Shown here: positions 52,019-64,000 of the stretch, piece by piece | How positions within the stretch are numbered: the first letter of the stretch is position 1 | How the letters are laid out: every line of letters begins with the position of its first letter | NCBI GenBank assembly: GCA_947184155.2 | Contig: CAMXCT020006767.1 | Location: 124,001-188,000, forward strand | Length of the DNA stretch: 64,000 bases | Origin: Cladocopium goreaui | Taxonomy: Eukaryota > Sar > Dinophyceae > Suessiales > Symbiodiniaceae | Reading direction: 5' to 3' | Notes under the pieces: model-generated | Databases searched by the model: none | What the model was told of the DNA's origin: nothing | The model's input: the letters and a program-made list of their open reading frames with translations, nothing else | Translations under genes and position numbers: made by a program

Positions 52019-52055
52019 AAAGGACCGGATAACCCCACATGTCAACTTCTTCCAA
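52019..52055 (-). other. 37-bp sequence shared with 39514-39550
   Basis: Second copy, on the minus strand, one mismatch. It lies about 400 bp upstream of the copia RT relic in its reading direction and is preceded by a pyrimidine-rich stretch. Confidence 0.6.
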
Positions 52056-52299
52056 CAAGCAGCAAAAGAAAGGTAAAGATAGCATGGGGAAAGCAGGAAA
52101 GAGAAAAGAAATGGTGAAGGATTGGCGTATGTAAGCAGGTGAAAGATTTCCATCCAAATAGAAGGCAAACTAGACAAACAATACTGAACACACTAATCCA
52201 ATAACATCAAGTCGCCTAAGACAGCGCCAACTCTTTCCCAATAACATCCACGTATAGACCGGTATGAGTAAGTTGTGTGTGCATGTATGCGCGCCACTA

Positions 52300-52985
52300 G
52301 AGCCAACCCAGTGCAATAAGTGCCACGCCTGCCGCACAAAGTAACAATCCATGTCATCAAGTGCCACGCTTGCCACACAAAGTGAAGGCAGATGTCACGA
52401 ACGGCGCCATGATGCGCCATGGCTGACCAAGCGCGCCGCCAGAGCCAACCCAGTGCCATAAATGCCACGCGTGCCACGCAAAGTCACAATCCATATCATC
52501 AAGTGCCATAAGAATCCATGTCATCAAGTGCCACGCTTGCCACACAAAGCGAAGGTAGATATCACGAAGTGCCTGCCTGCCTGCCACACAAAGTGAAGTC
52601 AGATGTCACGAAGTCCCACGCCTGCCATGCAAAAGGTCGCGGCGTCACGGCGCCATGGCTGAGCAAGCGCGCCACCAGAGCCAACCCAGTGCCATAAGTG
52701 CCACGCTTGCCACGCAAAGTAACAATCCATGTCATCAAGTGCCACGCCTGCCACACAAAGTGAGGGTGGATCGAAGGTAGATGTCACGAAGTGCTACGCC
52801 TGCCAAACAAAGTGAAGGCAGATGTCACGAAGTGCCACGCCTGCCACGCAAAACGCCGCGGCGTCACGGCGCCATGGCTGACCAACCGCGCCACCAGAGC
52901 CAACCCAGTGTCATAAGTGCCACGCGTGCCACGCAAAGTGACGATCCATGTCGCCAAATGCCACGCCTGCAAAACCTGACGTGGC
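52300..52985. repeat. Degenerate minisatellite (AAGTGCCACGCCTGCCACACAAAG type)
   Basis: About 15 irregular units built from aagtgccacgcytgccacrcaaagt and agatgtcacg, with higher-order copies that include gcgccatggctgaccaagcgcgccaccagagccaacccagtg (near 52410, 52650, 52870). Confidence 0.85.
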
Positions 52986-53064
52986 ACGACGGCAACGCTC
53001 GATGCAGCTGCGCACACAGCACTAACCGATGCAGCTTGACTCTGCCTGTGTGCTGGTGCCCGGT

Positions 53065-53400
53065 GGACAAGTAGTGTGAAGACAAGTGGTGTGAAGACAA
53101 GTGGTGTGATGACAAGTGGTGTGATGAGAAGTGGTCTGATGACAAGTAGTGTGAGGACAAGTGTTGTGATGACAAGTGGACAAATTATGTGTGGACAAGT
53201 AGTGTGAAGACAAGTTGTGTGTGGACAAGTAGTGTGAAGACAAGTGGTGTGATGACAAGTTGTGTGATGACAAGTTGTGTGTAGTGTGAAGAAGACAAGT
53301 TGTGTGTGGACAAGTAGTGTGAAGACAAGTGGTGTGATGACAAGTTGTGTGATGACAAGTTGTGTGTGGACAAGTAGTGTGAAGACAAATTGTGTGTGTC
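53065..53400. repeat. 15-bp minisatellite (GACAAGTNGTGTGAA/TGAT)
   Basis: More than 20 units of gacaagtggtgtgatga/gacaagtagtgtgaaga, followed by a purine-rich GGA tract (53400-53440). Reverse-strand frames rich in His, Thr and Cys are produced by the repeat. Confidence 0.9.
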
Positions 53401-53440
53401 GGGAGGAGGCGACGGGAGCGGGAGGAGGAGGCGGCGGACG

Positions 53441-56400
53441 GGATGCAGAACCAAAAACAAGAACCCCACACAAAGATGTGGGGAAAAAAACAGGTTTAAA
53501 TCCAAACGTGTTTAACATTTGGATATGATATAGTTGGATTGTATTGGATAACATCTATGTGTTTTTCACGTAGTTTGCAGTGTGATGATCACAATGCATG
53601 ACAGTTGACGCCTTGCAGAACAAAAATGGACACGACTTCGTTCAATAAAAGTGGGGGCAAGTGAGAAAACAGTTTGGTTTTTTGCGCTGCAAATTACCCA
53701 GGCCCATGTGATTTTCATTTCATTCATGGCGGATCCTGATGTCCCGATGTCCTGATGTACTTGTGTTTATTGTTGGTGGCGTCACATGGTCATAGAAGGA
53801 ATCGGTTGAATCATTCAACCGAATATTGCCGACATTTATTGGTATTTGTGTGGTTCAACACGGTTGCACATGTGCAAACGATTTAACTACTGTTGTTGAT
53901 TTCGTGTTTTGTCCTCGTGGTTAATGCCTCAGTTGTGTGGTGAACCTTCGGTTCTGACAAAATGATGCTTGTGCCACTTTTGTGGGTTTGATTTGTGTAT
54001 GTTACAAGTCCACCTTAAAAACGGCACGCTTGAGTTCAGAATTGGTTGTGAAAACACATCAGCAGAATTGAATGCTTGGATGTCTAGTATTGTCTCGTCG
54101 GCGGGGTTAGCTTCATGCCGGCACCCAGCAGGCTCAAACCACAGCGTGGCAACAGTTTAATTTGTTTGGCCCAAACCTAAAGTGTGGACATTGATTGTTG
54201 CTTGGAAACTGCGTGGATGGAAATCAGGGGCAAAAAAAAGGTCACTGCCACCATGCCTGAAGACGAGGGGGTGGTATTTGGCGCGGTTGCCTCAACTTGC
54301 ACGACTTAGGGTGTTTGCACACCACAAGTGTCGCATGGACACCATGCTTACACCAGCTCATACAGTTGATGTAGAGTCGATATTGTGCTGAAACATTTTT
54401 TTTGGGCAAACATGTGGACATGCTTTCAGGCAAGGACCGGCAGTAGCGAGGATCATGCGGAACTTTCACCTTGCATAGAAGAGTAAATCTTAACAATTGT
54501 GATGACTTTGATGATTATGATTTCCTAGCGGATGACTTAATAGTCCATTGCACGGACTTGCATGTCCGTCAGCCAGTCTCTGGACAGCTGCTTGCCTTGC
54601 CTTTTTAGTATTGACGTGTGGGGCTGCTGGCACGCTCTCGTTTCGCAGTGTAACAGATCCAAAGCGGCACAAAACCTTGAGACATGCGTCATGCCTTTGC
54701 ATCCCAGAATCCTTGACTCAGAAAACATACACCACCCAGCGAGATCTTCGATGCAGAAATGACCCAAATACTCATTGTACCTTCCAGTCATGTCGTGAAT
54801 TGGATGCTTGTGATTGGCCGTTTATTGCCGGTTCGGGTTGACCACATTTAGATTTCCTTTTGCTTTCAGATCCCATACGGGAAAACACAGGGTTGCTGCC
54901 ATGACACCTTTTGATGCAGCCTTTCGTTTCGCCATGAAAGGTTTCCAAAAGCGTCACTGAGGTTTTGCCCATTGTTTCAAGATTTTCAAGAGTGCAGTGA
55001 AAAAAACTAAACCAACAAAATGAAAGTCTGCCGATCGTCGTGAACCTTGCATGGGTTACATGACGTTGCATTTGATTCGCATCGCGTGCATCAGAAAGGT
55101 TCGGGGAGTGCATTTTGATTCCCAACGGGCCTTCAGGACAATCCCGCACAAAAAACAAATGCATTTGCCACCTGTATTACTGGTGAGGCAGTTGCCAGAG
55201 ACCTTTTCAAAAGTTGCCCAAAGGTGATTTCATTCAAAGTTCCGAAAATCATCAGAGCGAAGGCCGTTGCCAGCCTTGTTCACTTCCTGGAGTAAATTGT
55301 ACCTGGAGGGCCTGGGCTTAGAAGGCTTAGACAACTGAAACGATTTACCCGGCCCCAATAGCCTCGAGGGGGGATGTTGGGCAAGTGACCGTCAGGAATC
55401 GAAAGAGCATAAAGAGCAAAAGGAAGGTTCGCATTGAGCCAAGCCATGCCAAGCCCAATGGGAAGCTGCAAACAAGTTGAAAAACAAGTCGCGTGGATCC
55501 AGGATGCTCGTTGCATGTGTGGAACCATGTGGAACCAAACTATCAACACCTTTTTGCCGCTTAGTTGGAAGCAGAACTTTTATACATGTTCAACTTGAGA
55601 CATTCTTATTGCAAGTCATTGCACATCTTGCTTGCTTTAGTGGGTAGGAACCCAACAAGCTGGCAGTGACCATCGGTGTGGACTTGTCTTCCCTTGGCTT
55701 ACTTGTGCCACAATGCTTCAAACCCGACTACTGCAGTTCGGACAGTAACCCGAGTATGAAATGCAAAAATAGGATTTGTATTACTCAAAAAGTAGAACCT
55801 GGGGCCATCTCTTCGTAAGTCACGATCAGCCGTGCTGCCAATCCTTGTGCGTAGAGCGCACAACCGGTAGAGAGCACGCACAGGCTGCCTCTCAGACCAG
55901 GTCGACTCTGCATAGTGATGGACTGCAATCCGAGGGGCCTGGCTTCATGCCATTGCCGTCAGCCCCCATGAGCAGGATCAAAACATCCCTTCCAGATCTT
56001 GACCCTGTTGGTGGGACATGTGTGCATATTGATGGTGGCTGCTGGCAAAGGCCTCGTCTAAATCCCTGGAAACAAAGTAGCTAACTAGTGGTTCAGCTTT
56101 CACCTGGTTCTGCTCACCAGTTAGTCCTTTAGTTTGTGTGCTAATTCCGGTAGCCAGAAGAACGCCACCTCCGAATTGCTGATGAGAAGAGTACAGTGCA
56201 AGAATCGCAATGCCTCGAGGAGAATAACGTTACCAAACTTGTTGAAAAATCGGTCTTGTTGAAATCGTCAAGCCTTACCTTTCATTGATACGTATCCTTG
56301 ATTCGCGAACAAAAGCTCGACGGAGGCAACTTGTCCGAGAAGCGGAGAGCCAGGATAGCAGCATCTAAAGTCCTTTCAAGTTCGGAAGGATTCAATGGTA

Positions 56401-58345
56401 TAATATTGCCATCATGGCCCTTTAGACCTCCCTTTAGACCTCTTTAGACCTCCCTTGCGACCTCCATTCTTTAGACCTCACAAGTAAGTCATTTCTTTTT
56501 CAAATTGCTGATGTGCCTTATTTTGGAATTAAACTCTCACAATTAAACTTTCAGAAATTCAGCTGAGAAGGCGTTTCTTCGCAGCTGGCATGACAGAAAA
56601 GAGCCGCGGCTGCAATTACTGTAATTACTCTTTAAAAAGTCATGGGTGGATATTGGTAGCAGATTTACAGGGCGACATGTCTTGATGACTACTGGTGTTG
56701 GAAACGTTATTTTTGCCTGAATTTCTTATCTTTTGATTAACATCAACTTGATGCAAATGCATTTTTCTTGTGTGGTTTTATATTCTTGCTCCAGGTCCAG
56801 GTGTTCACGAAAGCGTGGCACTAGTAATCTTGCGCCAAAATCAAAGGGGAATTTCTTGCGGCCGGTAATGGCGACCAACAAATCAATCAAATTGAAGCTC
56901 CCCAATGACTGCACCGGCAGAAAACCGTGATTGGAAAGATTCAGCACATGTCCAGCTTTCTGGAAGGGATTCTACTGCACTTGCCACTTTTGCTCCTCCA
57001 ATCCCGGGCTTGGGCATTTCGCAGAATAGCGCAGCTTACTGAGTAAGTGGTGTTAATGGGAACATCGTGATACACCGTTGGAGTCTTCCTCAGATGTGTT
57101 TGCCTGAAACGTGACTCCTGCTGCCAGCACTTGTATGTTTAGGGTACTTTCATGCCTCTGGCCCCCTCGAGGCCCTGGTGCAGATTGTTGTCCTTTTTCG
57201 CATCATTGCTTTGGCAAAATTTCAGGTGGCACAGGACAGTGGAGCCAGAACTACCTCCAGAGCCTCCGGCGCGGCCCCAATGTTGCCGACTTTTTCCTGG
57301 GGCCCGTGTCCTTGCCCATAGTGACATAGTGCATCCACAAAGTCAAAATAACAAAGTGCACCAACACCTAGCGCGAGGCCTTACCAAGTATTTGTTGGTG
57401 GCTTTCCGGCATTGAACTTTGCGAATGTTGGCAAAGTGAAATGCGTGGGTGCAGAGGCTTGTCGCAATAATATATATATATATAGTCAACAGATGCCATT
57501 CAAGTCCCTACCCTACCCAGCATGTCCACAAATTAGATGCCAGCTACAAGCGTCAGCTCCAGAAGCTGCATTTTCTCAGCCCCAGATCGCTGGAATAAAT
57601 CTTGGTCTTGGTACAAAATCCCGCATGTTCAATGCCAGCAAATGGGCATTACGTTTTACTTTCAATGTGCCCTGCAGATGTCGAGCCAGAGCTTCTGTCC
57701 TTATTTCCACCTCCAGTCAATCCAGGCTCTTTACACTATATCATGAATCCATTCTACGCCCACTACCAAGAGTGACCCTGATGGCACCAGCGATGGCCTA
57801 GTCATAGCACTAAGAATGGCACCAGGGATGACACCAGGGATGGCACCAGGGACGGCCCAAGGATGGTGCCGAGGAGTCAATTTTACCCCTTTCTCAGATA
57901 GTGTTTGCCTCGGCCACATGCGATCACAGATCTTTGAAGGCTCCGTGCGGTTGCGCCATAGATTGTGAGTTCTGTCCAAATCGGATGAGACATTTTTTGT
58001 GAAGCCAAAGCGCTTGCAACTTGAAGATCTTGAAGCAATCAGGAGCAGACCTGATCTCTTGCTTTGCCGCAAAGGCTGGCTTCATTCTCAATGCTGTATT
58101 GAAAAATGCACTTTCTGTTTGTGGGATGTGCTGGTCGGAGCTCGGCAGTTTCAATTTTTGTTTGCCAAGAGATTCTTGCATCCTTGTCAAGAGTGTGTTG
58201 TGCATGTGGGACGCTGCTCAGATGATGGAGTTGTCCCGATGGCCACAGTGCATAGGATGGAACTTCTCAGAGTTCAGTTTCGTCAATGTAGCGACAAGAA
58301 TTTCACGATGATCTGGTCAGCCCCTCTACATCTTTGGTTGTCGCA
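53441..58345. other. No supported gene; two small tandem repeats
   Basis: Nothing recognisable on either strand. A CCCTTTAGACCTC unit is repeated about four times at 56420-56478, and a 13-bp GATGGCACCAGGG unit about five times at 57775-57870. A TA microsatellite is at 57470-57483. Exons of a host gene cannot be excluded, since dinoflagellate splice signals are hard to see by eye. Confidence 0.4.
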
Positions 58346-59165
58346 TTCTCATCCTCATCCTCGTCCTGATCCTCGTCCTAACCCTCGTCCTGATCCTCTT
58401 CCTGATCCTCTTCCTCATCCTCGTCCTGATCCTCGTCCTGATCCTCGTCCTGATCCTCGTCCTGATCCTCGTCCTGATCCTCTTCCTGATCCTCGTCCTG
58501 ATCCTCGTCCTGATCCTCGTCCTGATCCTCGTCCTGATCCTCGTCCTGATCCTCTTCCTCATCCTCGTCCTGATCCTCGTCCTAACCCTCGTCCTGATCC
58601 TCTTCCTGATCCTCTTCCTGATCCTCGTCCTGATCCTCGTCCTGATCCTCGTCCTGATCCTCGTCCTGATCCTCGTCCTGATCCTCGTCCTGATCCTCGT
58701 CCTAACCCTCGTCCTGATCCTCGTCCTGATCCTCTTCCTGATCCTCGTCCTGATCCTCGTCCTGATCCTCGTCCTGATCCTCGTCCTGATCCTCGTCCTG
58801 ATCCTCTTCCTGATCCTCTTCCTGATCCTCGTCCTGATCCTCGTCCTGATCCTCGTCCTGATCCTCGTCCTGATCCTCGTCCTGATCCTCTTCCTCATCC
58901 TCGTCCTGATCCTCGTCCTAACCCTCGTCCTGATCCTCGTCCTGATCCTCTTCCTGATCCTCGTCCTGATCCTCGTCCTGATCCTCGTCCCGATCCTCGT
59001 CCTGATCCTCGTCCTGATCCTCGTCCTGATCCTCTTCCTGATCCTCGTCCTGATCCTTGTCCTGATCCTCGTCCTGATCCTCGTCCTGATCCTCGGGCTG
59101 ATCCTCGTCCTGATCCTGATCCTGATCCTGATCCTGATCCTGATCCTGATCCTGATCCTGATCCT
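58346..59165. repeat. CCTGATCCTCGT minisatellite
   Basis: About 800 bp of 12-bp units (CCTGATCCTCGT, with variants CCTCATCCTCGT, CCTAACCCTCGT and CCTGATCCTCTT), ending in a (CCTGAT)n hexamer run at 59110-59163. The plus strand is pyrimidine-rich, and both strands are open as Pro-Asp-Pro-Arg or Arg-Ile-Arg-Thr repeats. Confidence 0.95.
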
Positions 59166-59480
59166 CCTCCTCCGCACCACCAGCACCAGCAGCACCAGCA
59201 GCACCAGCACGAGCAGCAGCAGCAGCAGCAGCACCAGCATCAGCATCAGCATCAGCATAGCATCAGCATCAGAATCACCATCAGCATCAGCATCATCATC
59301 ATCATCGTCGTCGTCGTCATCATCGTCATCATCGTCATCATCGTCATCATCGTCATCATCGTCATCATCGTCATCATCGTCATCATCGTCATCATCGTCA
59401 TCATCGTCATCGTCGTCATCATCATCATCATCATCATCAGCCTCGTCGTCGTCACCGTCATCATCCTCATCATCCTCATC
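59166..59480. repeat. CAGCAC / ATCATCGTC trinucleotide tracts
   Basis: CAG/CAC and CAT trimers (59180-59270), then a (CATCATCGT)n block (59290-59480). A continuous transition from the preceding 12-bp array. Confidence 0.9.
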
Positions 59481-61524
59481 ATTATGCCCAAATGTGTAGA
59501 ATCTACGCGGTTGTAGACACGTCAAACGACAAGTTTGACAAGACTCATGTACAACCACGCACGTAATGTACGGACGCGCACAAACGCACACAGACACAGG
59601 TATATATATATATATATATACAAACAAGTAGATACAAATCATTCCCCTGTACATACCTATTGTCGCTCTCGTATACACGAAAGAAAAAACTGTCACTCTC
59701 GTCCTCATGCTCGTCATTATCTTCGTAACCGTCATTTCCTTCTCATCGTGAATGGCCCTAGGCTCATCTCCTTGTGAGTGTTTTTTTCCTCAGTAAAAGC
59801 CGAACGGGCTTTCGTGGTTTCCAATTTCATTGGAACACATGCCAATCTGGCAACGTAGAAGTTATCATTCTTGTATGAATCTGGCAGCTGTCCCTAATCC
59901 ATCCTGGTACCCGGTGCAACCATGCTTCTCCTTACCATTTTTTTGGGCTCAACAGTCAAGTTCGTTTGCGTTCCAAAGTTTGCAAGGGTTTGTTTTCTGC
60001 AGAGGTGATTCATCTGGCCCAGAGCCATGGACTAATTTTTTCGGCCACATTAAGGCTATGCCATTGGCGCACTGGAGCATTGCAGGTCTTTACTTGCATA
60101 AATTCTATAAACATAAACAACTCTTCGAGAGCAAACGCAGCTGGCTTCCCAATGACAGCCTGGCGCGATGAGAGCCGTTTCAATGCAGAAGGCTGGCCTG
60201 GAAGGAATGAGGAACTTCAAGTTTCCGCCATGACAACTATAAAATCTTAACTTCTTACTGGAAGTATTGCTGCATAGCAGTGTAAGTACATGCACTCCTT
60301 GGTTTGCTTCGGAACTTTTAATTTGCAAACCTAGCGGAAAATTTTCGGATTTGTGAGCGAAGGTGTTGGCCAATCCCAGAAGCCCAAGCAAAGCAAAGAC
60401 GGCAGTGACGACAGTTGCCAATTTCGACTCAGTTCATTTGCACCAACCAAGGCTTTTATAGAGAGTTGCAGCTGAGATTGCAGCGGCAGCAAGAGGCAGG
60501 GAGATTCCCAAGGGCAAACCATTGCAAGCCTGTCTGTGACTGGGAGACCTCCAGCGCAGGGCTGAGGAGAGCTTCCTAAGGACGTTTTTTTTTTTGGGCA
60601 GGTTTGTTCGAAGGAAATTGTGATGGTTTCTGAGCAGAAAATTATGCAGACAGAGACAGAGAGAGGGCGAGTATGTAGGTAACAAATGTATATATAGCTG
60701 CATTAACTCATTAGCTGCTTTTTGGAAACGCGCTATAAATGTCCTAATGTCCTAATCCCTTTGCGTAGGCATTGGAAAAGCTGCGACGCCGCACACAGGC
60801 TGGGTGCAAGTGGTTTGCATGGAGCAAGGGTGAAATGAAATGAAGCACTTCCTAACCTTGGGTGGATGCGATGTGCTCTTTGAATCTCTTTGGATCTCTT
60901 TGGGTCTTTCGCGCAATTCCCAGAGAGTATTGGGGGATTAATGCCCAAGGACTGCTACCTCATTGGGAATTTGTTGTTAGCAATCGTGAGAAACTTCTCC
61001 GTGCCAGAATCAAGCGTAGACTTGTCAATGAAATGGATAAAAGCATGGAAACACTATAAATCGATGTAAATCGAAGGTGCCAGAGGCAGAGAACCCCTTC
61101 CTTCTCTTCCCATTCTTTTCCCTTTCCATTCTGGCTAGAGGAGCGGCTTGACACAGCATGTACTGCGTCATCAAGGAGGCAGAATGGTTTCTCTTGGGTT
61201 CAGCGGCAGAACTTGTCGGCTAGAGCGGCCAGAGCGGCGAGTGCGGCTAGAGGGTGTCCCGTTTTGTTCGACGTTGCATGTGAATCCACAAGTGGTTTGA
61301 AATGCCTCGCTGCATGGCGCCTCTGACCGAAACAAGTGTGAAAGTTTCGTCTCCAATTTCGTGAGAAACATGGCCGTGTTTTGCTGTCCAACTTCCTTCA
61401 TGCTGCTTTGATAGGTGGCCAGCCTCGAGAGATGATTCAGTTGAATGTGGAACCACGACTGGCCAAGAGAGAAGCAGACTGGCAGCTTGGTTGTAAGTTT
61501 GGGGAATATGTGCATATATAATGT
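59481..61524. other. No supported gene
   Basis: TA microsatellite at 59600-59620, a T10 run near 60584, and GAGAGA at 60653-60665. No recognisable coding sequence. Confidence 0.4.
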
Positions 61525-61811
61525 ATATTATATATATATTGATTTTATTGTTATTGTTTTTATTATTACTATTATTATTATTATTATATTATATTATTAT
61601 TGTTATTATCATTCTTATTACTATTGTTATTATCATTGCTACTATTATTATATTATATTATATTATATTATATTATATTATATTATACTATATTATATTA
61701 TATTATATTATATCATATTATATTATATTATATTATACTATATGTCATCATCATCATCATCATCATCATCATCCCTCATCATCATCATCATCATCATCGT
61801 CATCGTCATCG

Positions 61812-61842
<31 letters not shown>

Positions 61843-61880
61843 ATATATATATAAAATCATATATATATATATATATCTAT
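61525..61880. repeat. TATTA, ATC and TA microsatellite cluster
   Basis: (TTA)n/(TATTA)n at 61535-61742, (ATC)n with ATCGTC steps at 61745-61840 and (TA)n at 61841-61880. Confidence 0.9.
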
Positions 61881-64000
61881 ACGTTTAATTATTTATTCAT
61901 AGAAATAGAGATCTAAAAATAGTGATGGCGGTTGCCTTTGGTTGCCCACCCAATGCACGAGAGCTGGTCAGGTGGGTTGATCTTACGGATTTCAGTGGAG
62001 CGATATGGAGGGCATGGAATGCATCAGCCTGACCCTTCGTAGGGCTGTGATGAGGTGCTTGCAATTGAAAAGCCAGAGTGTTCTGCTGTTGGTGTTGATT
62101 GATTGTGCCGAGATGTGCTCTTGGCTTTCTAGGGTGCAACAAGTTGCAACATGTTGGTGGCACTTGCTGTGCTGTATGTAGCTTTGCTGTGTAATTCGGA
62201 CATGATGCATGGCGGCCACTGATTGGCATTGGTCGGCGGATAGCAAATTCGTGCAAATTCATGCTGATGGAGCCTCAGTGGACACAGATGCTATTGATGC
62301 TTCTTTTAGACTCGAGGCCCAAGTTGACACTGAGTCTGTGAGGTTGCATTCAGAAACACTCGGTAGAGTCTGGTAGAGAACTGGTGACTAGTGCAAGCTG
62401 GTCGCTGTTTTCATCCTCCACCCAGGTGAGTTTTAATCCTGGCAGATGCTTCCTACAAACCTGTGTAAAAATGGACAGACTTTTAGGCTCAGTGTTCTTG
62501 CCTTAGCCAGAGAGGGACAAGCAGATGCCCTTTTGAAATTCTTCCCCTTGCCATAGCTGGATGTTCTTTTGAAACTCGGTCCTACTCAGCTTGAGGTTTC
62601 CCTAGCGACATGCTTCACCTCAATTTTTCCGAATTTTGTAGAAGCTACAGTCCCAGAAGCTGTCCCACACTGTGACAGTGCAGAATCTTTCCTGGCCCAC
62701 AAAGTATCCACCAATGACCCTATATGATGACTCATAGGTTAGGAGAAAGAAGCCCTTGGCTCACAGTCATTGCTTGACCATCTTGACCTCCTTTAGGGTA
62801 CGGTCCTGTCAATACTGTAGGGATGACAGGGATTGCATCGGTGAAAGCGAAGTTCTCGACTGCAGCGGCATTTTTTTTTCAAGCGAAACTCGATAAGTCG
62901 ATGATAGGAAGGAAACATGGAAGGCCCTGTGGAAGGACGGAGTGTAGTGGTCAACAGCGCCGCTGGCCACCTGTGCGTTGTGGATGACATTTGCAGCTCC
63001 TGGCACATCAGCAATTTGAAGGATCGGGAGTGGGGAGAATTGAGGGAGGGCACAACGATGTGCAATTTGTTCTTCACTTTGCAGTAGTCCGTATCAAGTC
63101 GGTATCAAGTCATTTTTCTACCTATTCTTGTGCATGGTTTTGTCATACGTAGCGGCATCGCTGTGTGACTGAAGGAAGCCATCCACAAAGCTCAGCTCTT
63201 AGCATTACTGTGGGATGGGAGATGTGGCCGTGGCATGTAGGTCCATTTGGCCGCACGGCCAATCGTTGAGGTCCGCAAAAGAAAAACCGCAGATGATCAA
63301 TGTGTATTTTGAATATTTGTATGTTAGAGTCGAGTGCGTCCCCGTGTTCTTACATTTGCAGATACTAAGCAGATTGGAAAGCCACTTCTTTGCCATCCAT
63401 TGTCCCAACTTTGTGGAGAAGGTTCCAGTTGAAGCCAAAAGCCTCTGAGGTCACAGGGATCAACCCAGTTGAACAGCGACTGATTTATGACCTCCGAGAG
63501 TTGCCTGATGTTGAGCTGCTGGATGATTTGCTGAACATCGAACGTCCAGAGGTCGGATCGCTCGCTCGGAGTCCATACGATCAAAGGGAGTATGCAAAAT
63601 CATTGGTTTACAAATTGACTGAATGACTCAATCCTTCGTTTTGAAAGCCTCACAGCAAGAGCACTAGCCGCACTAGCCTTGATGAGTGTGACATGTGCTT
63701 CGTTTTGGCAACCAGGTGACTCTGGTGAGACGTACTCAGCAACAAGTTCTATGGCTTCGCTTGGCTGTGGAGGAGACATCAGATATGCAAGTGACATTTA
63801 TATGCGAAGATATGCGAAGATTCGTTGCGAAGATTTGTTGAGAAGATGCACGTGCTCATGACAAAGCTGAGCTGTGGCTGGTGTCCACAAGCTGCTCTTC
63901 ATTGTAACATACCACACAGCGAGACCCAAAACTGGGGGAAAAGAGGGTACAAGCAACTAATCACTTGCAGAAAACACAACATGAGCCATACAAGAAAATG
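61881..64000. other. Mostly no supported gene
   Basis: Apart from the weak frame at 63390-63626, nothing recognisable. A short tandem ATATGCGAAG unit occurs at 63800-63835. Confidence 0.4.
63390..63626 (+). CDS. Weak candidate coding segment, 78 aa
   Basis: Plus-strand frame whose second half has protein-like composition (EQRLIYDLRELPDVELLDDLLN, then DQREYAKSLVYKLTE). It might be an exon. No family, splice sites or homolog in the window support it. Confidence 0.15.
   Translation: MPSIVPTLWRRFQLKPKASEVTGINPVEQRLIYDLRELPDVELLDDLLNIERPEVGSLARSPYDQREYAKSLVYKLTE

Noticed and set aside
53022..53554. His/Thr/Cys-repeat proteins on the minus strand
   Set aside because: Direct translation of the 15-bp minisatellite in three frames.
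57999..59735. Long frames on both strands (Pro-Asp-Pro-Arg on plus, Arg-Ile-Arg-Thr and poly-Asp on minus)
   Set aside because: Entirely produced by the 12-bp and trinucleotide repeats; open in several frames at once.
61445..61916. Tyr/Ile- and Leu/Ser-rich frames
   Set aside because: Microsatellite translation (TATTA and ATC repeats).

Overview
The window looks like nuclear DNA of a dinoflagellate, most likely Symbiodiniaceae or a relative. The reasons are a decayed copy of the dinoflagellate spliced-leader sequence (16319-16338), several Ty1/copia-type retroelements in various states of decay, a LINE-like element carrying a DNMT3-type cytosine methyltransferase (a combination reported for dinoflagellates), and large amounts of minisatellite DNA. 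There are no operons, tRNA or rRNA genes and no CRISPR. I see no clear ordinary host gene with recognisable function; nearly all recognisable coding sequence belongs to mobile elements.

Layout, left part. 1-3120 is the 5' end of a minus-strand copia-type element (gag with two zinc knuckles, primer-binding site, probable 5' LTR). It is inserted into an older minus-strand gag/protease relic (3121-4224). A small minus-strand unknown gene (4922-5323) follows. An unknown minus-strand gene of 462 codons is split into 15620-16280 and 5770-6502 by a 9.1-kb LTR element (6503-15619). That element has 1.56-kb LTRs, a 5-bp target duplication, a tRNA-iMet-type primer-binding site and a polypurine tract. 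I find no gag or pol in it, only unrelated cargo ORFs.

Centre. 16319-25153 is the most striking unit: a plus-strand LINE-like element with three consecutive ORFs. ORF1 is 918 aa and unknown. ORF2 is 1497 aa and combines a ubiquitin-specific-protease-like domain, a Pro/His-rich linker, a complete DNMT3-like methyltransferase and an unknown C-terminal region. ORF3 is an apurinic-type endonuclease. The reverse transcriptase expected after the endonuclease is absent. 25.3-28.9 kb is AT-rich and holds TTCCTTAA inverted-repeat clusters and three arrays of a 17-bp quasi-palindrome. 28.8-30.6 kb is a Gln/Pro-rich minus-strand ORF, cut at its 5' end by a plus-strand copia pol relic (30598-34011). A small coiled-coil gene at 36719-37033 is homologous to cargo of the LTR element.

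Right part. A 44-bp minisatellite lies at 38762-39180. A minus-strand copia-type element follows (45381 down to 40155: gag with CCCH and CCHC fingers, protease, a methyltransferase-like region, integrase), with several frameshifts and truncation before the reverse transcriptase. Next come a LINE reverse-transcriptase relic (48340-49480), a copia RT/RNase H relic (51660-50087) and long minisatellites (52.3-53.4, 58.3-59.5, 61.5-61.9 kb). The last 20 kb holds almost nothing I can call a gene.

How it fits together: successive retroelement insertions are nested in one another. The possibly new points are the USP-like domain next to DNMT and endonuclease in one retroelement, the cargo protein family shared between an LTR element and a second locus, and two families of short palindromes whose arms co-vary.
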